From Lysobacter enzymogenes (GTDB taxonomy: Bacteria; Pseudomonadota; Gammaproteobacteria; Xanthomonadales; Xanthomonadaceae), in the NCBI RefSeq assembly GCF_900106525.1, contig NZ_FNOG01000005.1, forward strand, positions 1 to 64,000: DNA of 64,000 nucleotides. The letters are read 5' to 3'. Below the pieces are notes generated by a model. It saw only the letters and a program-made list of their open reading frames with translations, was not told the origin of the DNA and made no database searches. The position numbers and the translations under genes are program-made. Positions 34,407 through 43,349 of this stretch are shown here, piece by piece; the stretch's first letter is position 1, and each line of letters begins with the position of its first letter.

Positions 34407-35360
34407 ATGCCGCCGCTCCATCCCTCGCCGCACCCCGCTCCCCGCCGTCGCTGGCTGGACACGCTCCGGCGCTGGGTCGACACCTCGGCCGCGCCCGGCG
34501 CTCCCGTCGACGGCGAACGCGTGGACTGGCTGCGAGCGGTCCCGTTTGCACTGCTGCACCTGGGCTGCCTGGGTGCCATCTGGACCGGCGTCTCACCGGT
34601 GGCTCTGGCCGTCGCCGCAGCGCTGTACGTGCTGCGCATGTTCGCGATCACCGCGTTCTACCACCGCTATTTCTCGCACCGGACGTTTCACGCCTCACGC
34701 GCGGTCCAGTTTTTCTTCGCCGTGATCGGCGCGGCCAGCGTGCAGCGCGGGCCGCTGTGGTGGGCCGCCCACCACCGCCATCATCACCGCCATACCGAAA
34801 CCGCCCTGGATCCGCATTCGCCGGTCGAACACGGATTCTGGCGCAGCCACATGCTGTGGTTTCTGACGCCGCAAGCGTTCCGTACCGACCTGAGCCGTGT
34901 GCCCGACCTGGCCGCGTACCCGGAACTGCGCTGGCTCGACCGCTTCGATACGCTGGTGCCGGTGCTGCTCGCGCTCGGCCTGTTTGGACTGGGCGCCGGG
35001 TTGCAGGCCGTCGCGCCGCAGCTCGACACCGGCGCCTGGCAAATGCTGGTGTGGGGATTCTTCATCTCCACCACGGTGCTGTTCCACGCCACTGTGACCA
35101 TCAACTCGCTGGCGCACCGCTACGGCCGCCGCCGTTTCGACACGCGCGACAACAGCCGCAACAACCTGTGGCTGGCGCTGCTGACCTTCGGCGAAGGCTG
35201 GCACAACAACCATCATTTCTTCCCCGGCAGCGCCCGACAGGGTTTTCGCTGGTGGGAGATCGACCTGACCTACTACGGACTGCGCGCGCTCGCCGCCCTG
35301 GGGCTGGTGCGCGATCTCAAGCCGGTGCCCGCCTGGGTGCTCGAACGAGCGAGGAGCTGA
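34407..35360 (+). CDS. Membrane fatty acid desaturase, delta-9 acyl type
   Basis: A 317-residue membrane di-iron desaturase. The three His boxes are HRYFSH, HHRHHHRH and HNNHH, as in acyl-CoA/acyl-lipid delta-9 desaturases, with four membrane helices around them. It should put a cis double bond in acyl chains, supplying the substrate for the methyltransferases downstream. It begins 188 bp after the anti-sigma gene. A possible ECF-like promoter (TGCATCC at 34349, CGTAGG at 34372) ends about 30 bp before the ATG; this is a weak pattern match. Confidence 0.92.
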   Translation: MPPLHPSPHPAPRRRWLDTLRRWVDTSAAPGAPVDGERVDWLRAVPFALLHLGCLGAIWTGVSPVALAVAAALYVLRMFAITAFYHRYFSHRTFHASRAVQFFFAVIGAASVQRGPLWWAAHHRHHHRHTETALDPHSPVEHGFWRSHMLWFLTPQAFRTDLSRVPDLAAYPELRWLDRFDTLVPVLLALGLFGLGAGLQAVAPQLDTGAWQMLVWGFFISTTVLFHATVTINSLAHRYGRRRFDTRDNSRNNLWLALLTFGEGWHNNHHFFPGSARQGFRWWEIDLTYYGLRALAALGLVRDLKPVPAWVLERARS

Positions 35361-35362
35361 GT

Positions 35363-36670
35363 ATGCGCATCGCTGTCATCGGTTCCGGTATCGCCGGGCT
35401 GGCCAGCGCCTGGTTGTTGCATCGCGAGCACGACGTGGTGCTGTTCGAGCGCGATCGACGCCTGGGCGGGCATACCCACACCCATGAGGTGCGCATCGGC
35501 GAACGCGACTACCGCGTCGACACCGGCTTCATCGTGTTCAACACGGAGCATTATCCGCTGCTGAGCCGGCTGTTCGAGGAACTTGGCGTGGCTTCGCGGC
35601 CGACGACCATGAGCTTTTCCGTGCAGTGCCAGCGCAGCGGCCTGGAGTACAACGCCACCGACCTGGACTCGCTGTTCTGCCAGCGGCGCAACCTGCTGTC
35701 GCCGCGCTTTTGGGGCATGGTGCGCGACCTGACCCGCTTCTACCGCAACGCGCCCGACTTGCTGCAGGACTTTGGCCCAGGCCCTACCCTGGGCGAATAT
35801 CTGCGCCGCGAGCGCTACGGCGCTGCTTTTCGCGATCTGCATTTGCTGCCTATGACCTGCGCGCTGTGGTCGCTGCCGGTCGAACGCGCGCTGGAATTTC
35901 CGGCGCGCTATCTGGTGCGTTTCATGGCCAACCACCAGATGCTGCAGGTTTCGGGCCGGCCGCAGTGGCGGGTGGTCGACGGCGGCTCCGACCGCTACCT
36001 AACCGCGATGCGCTCGCGCTGGAACGTGCGCGAGCGCAACGGTTGCGGCGTGCTGGGGCTGCGTCGCGACGCCGATGGGGTGTGGGTACGCCACGCCTGG
36101 GGCGTGGAACGCTTCGACCATGCGGTGATGGCCTGCCACAGCGACCAGGCCCTGGCCCTGCTCGAAGACGCCAGCGACGAAGAGCGAGAGATCCTCGGCG
36201 CCATCGGCTATCAGCCCAACGACGTCGTGCTGCACACCGATGCCCGCCTGCTGCCGCGCCGACGCAAGGCTTGGGCGGCCTGGAACGCCTACGTGCCCGC
36301 CGATCCGGCCGCCGGCTGCACGGTCAGCTACTGCATGAACCTACTGCAGGGCCTGGATGCGCCCGAGCCGATCGTGGTCACACTCAACCGTAGCGCCGAC
36401 ATCGATCCATCGAAGGTGCTGGCGCGCATGCGCTACGAGCATCCGGTGCACGACCCGGCCGCGGTGGCCGCGCAACAACGCAAGCCCGAGATCCAGGGGC
36501 AGCGCCACACCTGGTTCGCTGGTGCCTATTGGGGCTGGGGCTTCCATGAAGACGGCATGCGCTCGGCGGTCGAGGTGGCGCAGGGCTTGGGCGCTGCTGC
36601 CGGCGCGCGATTCGCACTGGCGCCGCACCGCGATCCTGGGCCGCGCTGCGATGCGCAGGAGGCCGCATGA
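35363..36670 (+). CDS. FAD/NAD(P)-binding oxidoreductase, amine-oxidase-like
   Basis: A 435-residue flavoprotein. The N-terminal dinucleotide site is AVIGSGIAGLASAWLLHREH with a following acidic FERD and the GG motif RRLGGHTHTHEV. A C-terminal FAD-contact segment (TWFAGAYWGWGFHEDGMRSA) is present. Relatives are neighbours of CFA-synthase genes in many bacteria; in Rhodobacter some such flavoproteins desaturate methylated fatty acids during furan fatty acid synthesis. That role here is inference. ATG 35363 lies 2 bp after the desaturase stop and follows GAGGAG; its end overlaps DUF1365 by ATGA. Confidence 0.88.
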   Translation: MRIAVIGSGIAGLASAWLLHREHDVVLFERDRRLGGHTHTHEVRIGERDYRVDTGFIVFNTEHYPLLSRLFEELGVASRPTTMSFSVQCQRSGLEYNATDLDSLFCQRRNLLSPRFWGMVRDLTRFYRNAPDLLQDFGPGPTLGEYLRRERYGAAFRDLHLLPMTCALWSLPVERALEFPARYLVRFMANHQMLQVSGRPQWRVVDGGSDRYLTAMRSRWNVRERNGCGVLGLRRDADGVWVRHAWGVERFDHAVMACHSDQALALLEDASDEEREILGAIGYQPNDVVLHTDARLLPRRRKAWAAWNAYVPADPAAGCTVSYCMNLLQGLDAPEPIVVTLNRSADIDPSKVLARMRYEHPVHDPAAVAAQQRKPEIQGQRHTWFAGAYWGWGFHEDGMRSAVEVAQGLGAAAGARFALAPHRDPGPRCDAQEAA

Positions 36671-37461
36671 GCCAACTGGCGGTCACCGATTCGACGTTGC
36701 ACAGCGCGATCTACGAAGGCAGCGTGCGCCATCGCCGCCACCGACCGGGCGCGCATGCGTTCGCCTACCGCATGGCCCAGTTGTACCTGGACCTGGACGA
36801 GGTCGAGCGCGTGTTCGAGCGCCGCTGGTTGTGGTCGGCCCGCCGTCCCAATCTCGGCCACTTCCGCCGCGAGGACTATCTGGGGCCTGCGCGTATACCT
36901 CTGTCGGACGCCGTGCGCGAACGGGTGCAGCGCGCCTGCGGCCGCAGGCCGCAAGGCCCGATCCGACTGCTGACCCATCCGCGTTACTGCGGCTACGTGT
37001 TCAATCCGGTCAGCTTCTACTACTGCTTCGGCGCCGATGGCGGCGCGCTGGAATTCGTCGTCGCCGAAATCACCAACACGCCATGGGGCGAGCGCCATGC
37101 GTACGTGCTGGACGCCGAGCGTGCGCAACGGCGCGGACGCGCCCTGCTGTGGAATTTCGACAAACGCTTCCACGTTTCGCCGTTCATGCCGATGGCGCGG
37201 CGGTATGGCTGGCGATTCACCGAACCGAACGACGACCTGTTCGTGCACATGGATGTCTACGACCAGGATCGGCGCGACTTCGACGCGACCTTACGGCTGC
37301 ATCGGCGTCCCTGCGACGGCCGCGGACTCGCCCGCCTGCTGTGGCGCTATCCGTTGATGACCGCGCAAGTGGTCGGCGCCATCCATTGGCAGGCCCTGCG
37401 CCTTTGGCTCAAGCGCAATCCTGTGTACGACCATCCCCACAAGACCCGAGGCCACGCATGA
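36667..37461 (+). CDS. DUF1365 family protein
   Basis: A 264-residue DUF1365 protein. Conserved parts are the N-terminal SAIYEGSVRHRRHRPGAHAF, LLTHPRYCGYVFNPVSFYYC, EITNTPWGERHAYVL and KRFHVSPFMPM, with the C-terminal helix and PVYDHPHKT. The biochemical role is unknown, but it nearly always sits between the FAD oxidoreductase and a CFA-synthase-like gene, as here, with ATGA overlaps on both sides. It probably works on the same lipid product. Confidence 0.9.
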   Translation: MSQLAVTDSTLHSAIYEGSVRHRRHRPGAHAFAYRMAQLYLDLDEVERVFERRWLWSARRPNLGHFRREDYLGPARIPLSDAVRERVQRACGRRPQGPIRLLTHPRYCGYVFNPVSFYYCFGADGGALEFVVAEITNTPWGERHAYVLDAERAQRRGRALLWNFDKRFHVSPFMPMARRYGWRFTEPNDDLFVHMDVYDQDRRDFDATLRLHRRPCDGRGLARLLWRYPLMTAQVVGAIHWQALRLWLKRNPVYDHPHKTRGHA

Positions 37462-38747
37462 ACCGCAGTCTCGCTTCCGCCGGCAAGCGCGGCGGCGCCA
37501 GTTACACCGGCCTGGACGCGATGCTGCGGCGTCGCCTGATCGCGCAGCTCGCCGTCTTGCGCCACGGCCGCATCCGCCTGTGCGACGAGTTCGGCGAGTT
37601 GGTGCTCGGAACGGTCAGCGCCGATGATCCCGACCGCCTTGAAGTAACCATGACCGTACGCGATCCGGGTTTCTATCGCGCCCTCGCGGCCCACGGCAGC
37701 GTCGGCGCGGGTGAGGCCTTCATCGAGGGATTGTGGGACTGCGACGATCTGGTCGCCCTGGTCCGGCTGCTAGTGCGCAACCGCGACCTGCTCGATGCGA
37801 TGGAGGGCGGCTGGGCCCGCCTCGGTGGCTGGGCGCTGCGCGCCTGGTACCGCCTGCAGCGCAACACCCGCGCCGGCAGCCGCCGCAACATCGCAGCCCA
37901 TTACGATCTGGGCAACGAATTCTTCGCCACCTTCCTGTCCACCGACCTGATGTATTCCAGCGCGGTCTATGCCGGCGAGGATGACGCGCTGGAAGCGGCT
38001 TCGCAGCGCAAGCTCGACCGCATCTGCCGCAAGCTCGATCTGCGCCCCGGCGACCGGGTCATAGAGATCGGCACTGGATGGGGCGGTTTCGCCGTCCATG
38101 CCGCCGGCCGATATGGCTGCCACGTCACCACCACCACCATTTCGCGGGAGCAGCATGCCGAGGCCGCCCGACGGGTGCGCGAGGCCGGCCTGGAAGACCG
38201 GGTGACCCTGCGGCTGGAGGATTACCGCGACCTGCGCGGCGAGTACGACAAGCTGGTGTCGATCGAAATGGTCGAAGCCGTCGGCGCGGATTTCCTGCCC
38301 GGTTACTTCGAACGCTTGGGTGCCTTGCTGGCGCCAAACGGGCTGGCGATGCTGCAGGCGATCACCATCGAGGACCATCGCTACCGGCGCGCTCTCGGTG
38401 AGGTGGATTTCATCAAGCGCTTCGTATTTCCAGGCAGTTTCATTCCGTCGATCGCCGCCCTGCTAGAGGCCAAGACCCGCGCCTGCGACCTGGCGTTGGT
38501 GCAGCTCGACGATTTCGGCCCGTCGTATGCGTTGACGCTGCGGGCCTGGCGCGAACGATTCCTGCGCGAACGCTCGCGCATCGCAGCGATGGGCTACGAC
38601 GAGCGGTTCCTGCGCTTGTGGGAGTTCTACCTGTGCTACTGCGAGGGTGGCTTTCGCGAACGCTCGATCGGCGTGGCGCAGATGCTGTTCGCCAAGCCCG
38701 GACACCGGCGCGCAGTGCGGCTGCCGGAGACGGAGTTGATGGCGTGA
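37458..38747 (+). CDS. Cyclopropane-fatty-acyl-phospholipid synthase family methyltransferase (first copy)
   Basis: A 429-residue CFA-synthase-like SAM methyltransferase. The N-terminal lipid-binding domain (FYRALAAHGSVGAGEAFIEG) precedes NIAAHYDLGNEFFATFLSTD, the SAM site GDRVIEIGTGWGGFAVHAA, TTTTISREQHAEAARRVREA, KLVSIEMVEAVG and the CFA-type FIKRFVFPGSFIPSI. It should methylate unsaturated acyl chains on phospholipid. With the FAD protein and DUF1365 it forms the conserved core of ECF-sigma-linked lipid loci, where a homologue makes 11-methyl intermediates of furan fatty acids; the exact product is unknown. Confidence 0.92.
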   Translation: MNRSLASAGKRGGASYTGLDAMLRRRLIAQLAVLRHGRIRLCDEFGELVLGTVSADDPDRLEVTMTVRDPGFYRALAAHGSVGAGEAFIEGLWDCDDLVALVRLLVRNRDLLDAMEGGWARLGGWALRAWYRLQRNTRAGSRRNIAAHYDLGNEFFATFLSTDLMYSSAVYAGEDDALEAASQRKLDRICRKLDLRPGDRVIEIGTGWGGFAVHAAGRYGCHVTTTTISREQHAEAARRVREAGLEDRVTLRLEDYRDLRGEYDKLVSIEMVEAVGADFLPGYFERLGALLAPNGLAMLQAITIEDHRYRRALGEVDFIKRFVFPGSFIPSIAALLEAKTRACDLALVQLDDFGPSYALTLRAWRERFLRERSRIAAMGYDERFLRLWEFYLCYCEGGFRERSIGVAQMLFAKPGHRRAVRLPETELMA

Positions 38748-39286
38748 ACGTCTGGGTCGAGTTCGTCGCTTACCAGGCCGTGTGGTTCGTGGCGGTGATC
38801 GCCGCCGGCAACGGCTACGCGTGGCCGGGCATGCTGACCGCCGCGGCGTTCGTGGGCGTGCAGTGGTTGCTGTCGCCGCGACGGACGGGCCTGACGATGC
38901 TGGCGGCCTTGGCGCTGCTGGCCGGGACGCTCGTCGACGGGGCGCTGGCATTGAGCGGCTTGGCGCGCTACGCGGCCGCGTGGCCATCGCCACAGTCGGC
39001 GCCGGCCTGGATCCTGGGCTTGTGGTGCGCATTCGCGACCACGCTGGCCGGCAGCCTGCGGGTGTTTCAGACGCACTTGTACGCGGCTGCGCTGCTCGGT
39101 GCGGTCGGCGCGCCGCTGGCCTATCTCGGCGCGGCGCGCGGCTGGAGCGCGGTCGCGTTCGCCGAACCGGCGTGGCGGGGATTGGCCTCGTTGGCTGCGG
39201 GTTGGGCGCTGGCGCTGCCGGCGCTGGCGTGGTCTGCGCGCCGGCTCGCGCAGGCGCCCGCCTCCACCGCGGGAGCGTGCGCATGA
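38744..39286 (+). CDS. DUF2878 family membrane protein
   Basis: A 180-residue membrane protein with five to six hydrophobic segments (VWVEFVAYQAVWFVAVIAAG; MLTAAAFVGVQWLL; LTMLAALALLAGTLVDGALA; ILGLWCAFATTLAGSLRVFQ). This matches the DUF2878 pattern. The start is GTG 38744, giving a GTGA overlap with the CFA gene. Function is unknown; it is commonly found in this same lipid cluster. Confidence 0.85.
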   Translation: MNVWVEFVAYQAVWFVAVIAAGNGYAWPGMLTAAAFVGVQWLLSPRRTGLTMLAALALLAGTLVDGALALSGLARYAAAWPSPQSAPAWILGLWCAFATTLAGSLRVFQTHLYAAALLGAVGAPLAYLGAARGWSAVAFAEPAWRGLASLAAGWALALPALAWSARRLAQAPASTAGACA

Positions 39287-40089
39287 GCTGGACCATGACC
39301 CTGCTGATGATCTGGGCGGCGATGGCCGCGGTAATGACCGCGGGCTGGCTGTGGCAGCGCCGGCGCGACAACGCCGGCATCGTCGACGTGCTGTGGTCGG
39401 CCGGCGTCGGCGCCGGCGCGGTGGCCTGCGCCGCGTTCGGCGCTGGAGACGCGCGCGTACGTCTGCTGGTGGCCGTGTGCGGCGGGCTATGGGGGCTGCG
39501 CCTGGCCTGGCATCTGTGGCGCCGAGTGCGCAGCGAGGATGAGGACGGGCGCTACCGACACCTGCGCGCGCATTGGCAGGGGCACCAGGGCAAATTCTTC
39601 CTATTCTTCCAGTTCCAGGCGCTGCTGGTTCCGCTGTTCTGCCTGCCGTTCGCCGCAGCCGCCGCCAACGCGTCGCTGCGCGCGCCGTGGCTGGCGGCCG
39701 GTGTGGCGGTGTGGGCGCTGGCGTGGGGCGGCGAGGCGCTGGCGGACCGGCAGCTCGCGCGCTTCCGCGCCGATCCCGGCAACCGCGGCCGTACCTGCGA
39801 CACCGGGCTCTGGCGTTACTCGCGCCACCCCAATTACTTCTTCGAATGGTTGCATTGGTTCGCCTATGCCCTGTTCGCCGTCGGCTCGCCGCTGGCGTGG
39901 GTGGCCTGGACCGGGCCGGCGACGATGTACCTGTTCGTGCGTTACCTCAGCGGCGTCCCGTTCACCGAGGCGCAGGCCTTGCGCACTCGCGGCGAAGACT
40001 ACCGCCGCTACCAGCAACGCACGCCGATGTTCTTTCCGTGGTTCCCGCGCGCGTCGCGGGAGCGTTCCGCGCAGGAGAAAGCCCAATGA
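39283..40089 (+). CDS. DUF1295 / steroid 5-alpha-reductase-like membrane protein
   Basis: A 268-residue integral membrane protein with about six helices. The C-terminal motif RYSRHPNYFFEWLHWFAYAL and the ending YRRYQQRTPMFFPWFPR are diagnostic of DUF1295 and related isoprenylcysteine methyltransferase/5-alpha-reductase folds. It may reduce or modify a lipid double bond with NAD(P)H, but this is unproved. ATGA overlaps on both sides couple it to DUF2878 and the second CFA-like gene. Confidence 0.9.
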   Translation: MSWTMTLLMIWAAMAAVMTAGWLWQRRRDNAGIVDVLWSAGVGAGAVACAAFGAGDARVRLLVAVCGGLWGLRLAWHLWRRVRSEDEDGRYRHLRAHWQGHQGKFFLFFQFQALLVPLFCLPFAAAAANASLRAPWLAAGVAVWALAWGGEALADRQLARFRADPGNRGRTCDTGLWRYSRHPNYFFEWLHWFAYALFAVGSPLAWVAWTGPATMYLFVRYLSGVPFTEAQALRTRGEDYRRYQQRTPMFFPWFPRASRERSAQEKAQ

Positions 40090-41177
40090 ATTCGTTGGTG
40101 TCCGAGTCGTCTACCCTTCCCGCCTACGCGCCCGACCGGCGCCCCGCCGCCGGCCTGCTCGGGCTGGCCGAGCGCGGCTGGCTGCCGGATGCGGCGATCC
40201 GCTACGGCATCCGCGGCCTGTGCGCGCAGCGCCTGCGCGAGGAACGCGCCGATGGTCTGGGCGGCCAGCACGATCTATACCGAGCGCGCATCGAGTTGTT
40301 GCGGCAAAGCCCGATCGCGATCCACACCGACGCGGCCAACGGCCAGCATTACGAGCTGCCGCCGGAGTTCTTCGTCCAATGCCTGGGGCCGCGGATGAAG
40401 TACTCCTGCTGCTATTACCCCACCGGCGAGGAGACCCTGGCGCAAGCGGAAGAGGCGATGCTCGAGCTCTACGGCCGCCGCGCGCAGCTCAAGGACGGCC
40501 AGTGCATCCTCGAACTGGGCTGCGGTTGGGGATCGCTGACCCTGTGGATGGCACAACGCTATCCGTCCGCGCAGATCGTCGCGGTGTCCAACTCGCAGCC
40601 GCAGCGCGAGCACATCGAACGGCGCTGCCGCGAACTGGGGCTATCGAACGTGATGGTGATCACCGCCGACGTCAACCGCTTGAACCTGGAACCGATGCGC
40701 TTCGATCGTTGCGTCTCGATCGAGATGTTCGAGCACATGCGCAACTACGAGCATCTGCTGCGCCGCATCGCCGGCTGGTTACAGCCCGATGGCAAGCTGT
40801 TCGTGCATATCTTCTGCCACCGCGAGCTGATGTACCCGTTCGAGACCCGGGGCGAAGACGACTGGATGGGCCGCCACTTCTTCACCGGCGGCCTGATGCC
40901 GGCCGCCGACACCCTGCTGTGGTTCCAGAACGACTTGCGCATCGACAAGCGCTGGGTGCTCGACGGCACTCATTACCAGCGCACCGCCAACCATTGGCTG
41001 GCCAACCAGGACGCCCGCCGCGGCGCTAGCGACGATGCGTTGGAGGCCGCCTACGGCGATGCCTACCGCTTGTGGCGGCAGCGCTGGCGGATGTTCTGGA
41101 TGGCCTGCGCCGAGCTGTTCGGCTACGACGACGGGCAGCAATGGGGCGTCGCCCATTACCTGTTCTGCAAACGTTGA
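40086..41177 (+). CDS. CFA-synthase-like SAM methyltransferase (second copy)
   Basis: A 363-residue methyltransferase of the CFA family, distinct from the copy at 37458. It has PPEFFVQCLGPRMKYSCCYY, the SAM site CILELGCGWGSLTLWMAQRY, VSNSQPQREHIERRCRELGL and EMFEHMRNYEHLLRRIAGWL, then GRHFFTGGLMPAADTLLWFQ. It lacks the long N-terminal lipid-binding domain of the first copy and the FVFPGSFIPS segment, so it probably acts on a different substrate or step. It is coupled to DUF1295 by an ATGA overlap. Confidence 0.9.
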   Translation: MNSLVSESSTLPAYAPDRRPAAGLLGLAERGWLPDAAIRYGIRGLCAQRLREERADGLGGQHDLYRARIELLRQSPIAIHTDAANGQHYELPPEFFVQCLGPRMKYSCCYYPTGEETLAQAEEAMLELYGRRAQLKDGQCILELGCGWGSLTLWMAQRYPSAQIVAVSNSQPQREHIERRCRELGLSNVMVITADVNRLNLEPMRFDRCVSIEMFEHMRNYEHLLRRIAGWLQPDGKLFVHIFCHRELMYPFETRGEDDWMGRHFFTGGLMPAADTLLWFQNDLRIDKRWVLDGTHYQRTANHWLANQDARRGASDDALEAAYGDAYRLWRQRWRMFWMACAELFGYDDGQQWGVAHYLFCKR

Positions 41178-41186
41178 GGAATCGTC

Positions 41187-41750
41187 ATGATCTCTCATCT
41201 ACGTTGTGTCGCCGTGCTCGCCTTGATTCCCGCCCTGGGCGCCTGCGCGAGCCCGCCGCGCCCGATGCCGCCGGTGGCCTCGGTCGACCTGCCGCGTTTC
41301 ATGGGCGACTGGTACGTGATCGCCCATATCCCTTCACGGCCTGAGCGCGAGGCCTTCGATGCGGTCGAGTCGTACCGGCTGGATGAAAAGGGTCGGGTGC
41401 GCACGACCTTCACATTCCGCAAGGGCAGCCACGACGCGCCGGTAGAGGCGATGCATCCGACCGGCTTCGTCGAGCCCGGTACCGGCAATGCGGTCTGGGG
41501 CATGCAGTTCGTCTGGCCGATCAAGGCCGAGTATGTCATCGCCTATCTGGACGAGGACTACACCCGGACGATCGTCGCGCGCAGCAAGCGCGACTACGCC
41601 TGGATCATGGCCCGTTCGCCGCAGATCCCCGATCAGGACTACGCCCGACTGGTGGAGCGTCTTCGCGCGCTCGGCTATTCGACCCGGGACCTGAGAAAGG
41701 TGCCGCAGGCGCAGCCGTCGCAGGGCGCGGCCGAACGCGGCGCGAACTGA
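41187..41750 (+). CDS. Lipocalin family lipoprotein (Blc-like)
   Basis: A 187-residue lipoprotein. The signal peptide ends in the lipobox LGAC (Cys20), followed by the lipocalin motif VDLPRFMGDWYVIAHIP, a strand-rich domain and TRTIVARSKRDYAWIMARSP with IPDQDYARLVERLRALGYST, as in Blc. Blc proteins bind lysolipids or fatty acids at the outer membrane. As the last gene of the lipid cluster it may carry products of lipid repair or modification. It starts 9 bp after the methyltransferase stop. Confidence 0.92.
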   Translation: MISHLRCVAVLALIPALGACASPPRPMPPVASVDLPRFMGDWYVIAHIPSRPEREAFDAVESYRLDEKGRVRTTFTFRKGSHDAPVEAMHPTGFVEPGTGNAVWGMQFVWPIKAEYVIAYLDEDYTRTIVARSKRDYAWIMARSPQIPDQDYARLVERLRALGYSTRDLRKVPQAQPSQGAAERGAN

Positions 41751-41757
41751 ATCGCCA

Positions 41758-41830
41758 CAAGCACGTCGAAACCGCGATCGGCGCGTCGCGCGCCGAGCAA
41801 GCGCGCGATCGGATGTTGAAGAAGAACTGA
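41758..41830 (+). pseudogene. Duplicated 3' fragment of the ferritin-like gene
   Basis: These 73 bp match 63119-63191, the last 24 codons plus stop of the ferritin-like gene, with four mismatches. The reading KHVETAIGASRAEQA is kept and the end is RMLKKN plus stop. There is no start or upstream gene body. It begins 8 bp after the lipocalin stop, showing that a rearrangement left a gene tail here. Confidence 0.85.
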
Positions 41831-42726
41831 GCACCAGACCCGCTCTGGCATCGCATCGTTTATCGCACGCAAGACGACTTTGGACTGGCGTTGCGCCATC
41901 GCTACTGGGAAGGGCTAGCTGTGGCGGAGGCCGAGCACTTCTTTGAGCTCCAGTTAGCTAAGCACCAGTTTGAAGTCGCTTGGACGCAGGATTTCATTTT
42001 TGCCCACCGCGATCTACAACTCGCCTTATCTATCGCGCAATGGCGATACTGCTGTTGGGCGGCTACCCGACAAGGCGCCTCTGTAGCTCTTCAGCAGCGT
42101 GTGCCTGCGTTGGCGCTCGTACGCGAAGCGATCTATCCAGTGCATCACGCTACTTGCCATTATTTGTGCCGTGACACGTTACGTAGTGGCCTATGTGTTG
42201 ATTTTTGGACCCTACAATCGGCTTCATGTCTTGCGGTTGATAGCTCGGACGCTGCAGCCCTGGCGACCCAGAGAGCTGATCGTTCCTGGCATGCGCTACG
42301 TGGATGGCGCTCAGTTGGGTGTGCCCATTACGCCGTCGGGAGCAGGCCCCCGCTCGATTCTCCTCAGCGGCTGCAGCCTACGTGCCTTTGCAGCCTACGT
42401 GCCTTTCTCGCCGCCTACGTGCCTTTCTCGCCGCCTACTGGCGTTAACGCCTGCCGTGCCCTCAGACGACGGCGCCGACACCTGGGCGGGAGTCGACACC
42501 AAGGGCACCTGCCCCGCTATGCGATTGTTCTGCGCGGTGGCGATGGACTGTGAGAACGGCAGACCAACGAGCCGTTCCCGCGCCTGTCCGTGCGGTGCCC
42601 GCCACTCAAGCACATGCCGGCAGCACTAGTTGGCGGATGGCAGCGCGCGCTATTGATTCACGCCTTAGCGGCGCCGGGCATGCGCCTCACCGGACCTGCC
42701 CGACGTCGCCACGGCCGACGCCGCTC
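41831..42726. other. Gap with atypical composition, no supported gene
   Basis: About 900 bp of non-coding-looking DNA, visibly AT-richer around 41930-42260 than the flanking lipid genes. Open frames on the plus strand (for example 42099-42629) show no domain, and their later parts are Cys/Arg/Ser-rich. A tandem repeat lies at 42374-42438. The region follows a gene fragment, so it may be scar DNA. Confidence 0.5.
42374..42438. repeat. Short tandem repeat (CCTACGTGCCTTTCTCGCCG unit)
   Basis: Copies of CCTACGTGCC begin at 42377, 42394 and 42414, and a truncated copy begins at 42434; the last two full units are 20 bp and nearly identical. Role unknown. Confidence 0.8.
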
Positions 42727-43266
42727 TCAATGGCTCGCGAACGCAGTGGTGCGGCCATCGCGGCCGATGAGTTCCACGGTGTAAGGCTCCGCCCTGCCGT
42801 CCGGCATCTCCATGCCGGGCGAGCCCATTGGCATTCCAGGCAGCGCCAGCCCCTTGGCATCGGGCTTTTCCGCCAGCAAGCGCTTGATGTCGCCGGCGGG
42901 AACATGGCCTTCGACCACGTAGCCGCCGACTTCCGCGGTATGGCAAGAACCCTTGCCGTGCGGCACGCCCAACCGTTCCTTGATCGGATTGAGGTTGTCC
43001 TGGTTCTCGACCGCCACGGTGAAGCCGGCTTGCCGCAGATGCTCCACCCACACGCCGCAGCAGCCGCAACTCGGGCTCTTGTGCACCACGACGTGCGGCA
43101 ATGCGGCCGATGCGCCGGCCGGCGCGGCTTCCGGAGCAGCCTTCGCAACGGGAGTCGGAACGGCCGTCGAGCCGCCCTGGGAGGAATGCGAATCGGTACA
43201 GGCACCGAGCGCCAAGCTCGTGCTTGCCAGCAAGGCGGCGGCGCAGATCAATCGGGTAATCGTCAC
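42727..43266 (-). CDS. DUF411 family metal-binding lipoprotein
   Basis: A 179-residue lipoprotein. The lipobox LGAC (Cys22) is followed by a Ser/Pro/Ala linker and a DUF411 domain with VVHKSPSCGCCGVWVEHLRQ (CxCC, soft-metal site), HGKGSCHTAEVGGYVVEGHV and a Met-rich end LPGMPMGSPGMEMPDG, typical of copper-related DUF411 proteins. It should bind Cu or a similar metal in the envelope. It is the last gene of the minus-strand TonB receptor/PepSY locus, 83 bp after the reductase gene. Confidence 0.92.
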   Translation of the reverse strand: MTITRLICAAALLASTSLALGACTDSHSSQGGSTAVPTPVAKAAPEAAPAGASAALPHVVVHKSPSCGCCGVWVEHLRQAGFTVAVENQDNLNPIKERLGVPHGKGSCHTAEVGGYVVEGHVPAGDIKRLLAEKPDAKGLALPGMPMGSPGMEMPDGRAEPYTVELIGRDGRTTAFASH

Positions 43267-43349
43267 AAGAACTCCATTAGTGTCGGGTTTTGGGAGATCG
43301 GCGAAAGCCGTGCGCGACGGCCGCGCACGACGCTAGCGGCCGATCTTGG

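Noticed and set aside
42374-42438. CRISPR array
   Set aside because: The units are contiguous without unique spacers, so it is a tandem repeat.
42099-42629. Plus-strand frame in the scar region
   Set aside because: Translation is Cys/Arg/Ser-rich with no domain and runs through the tandem repeat.
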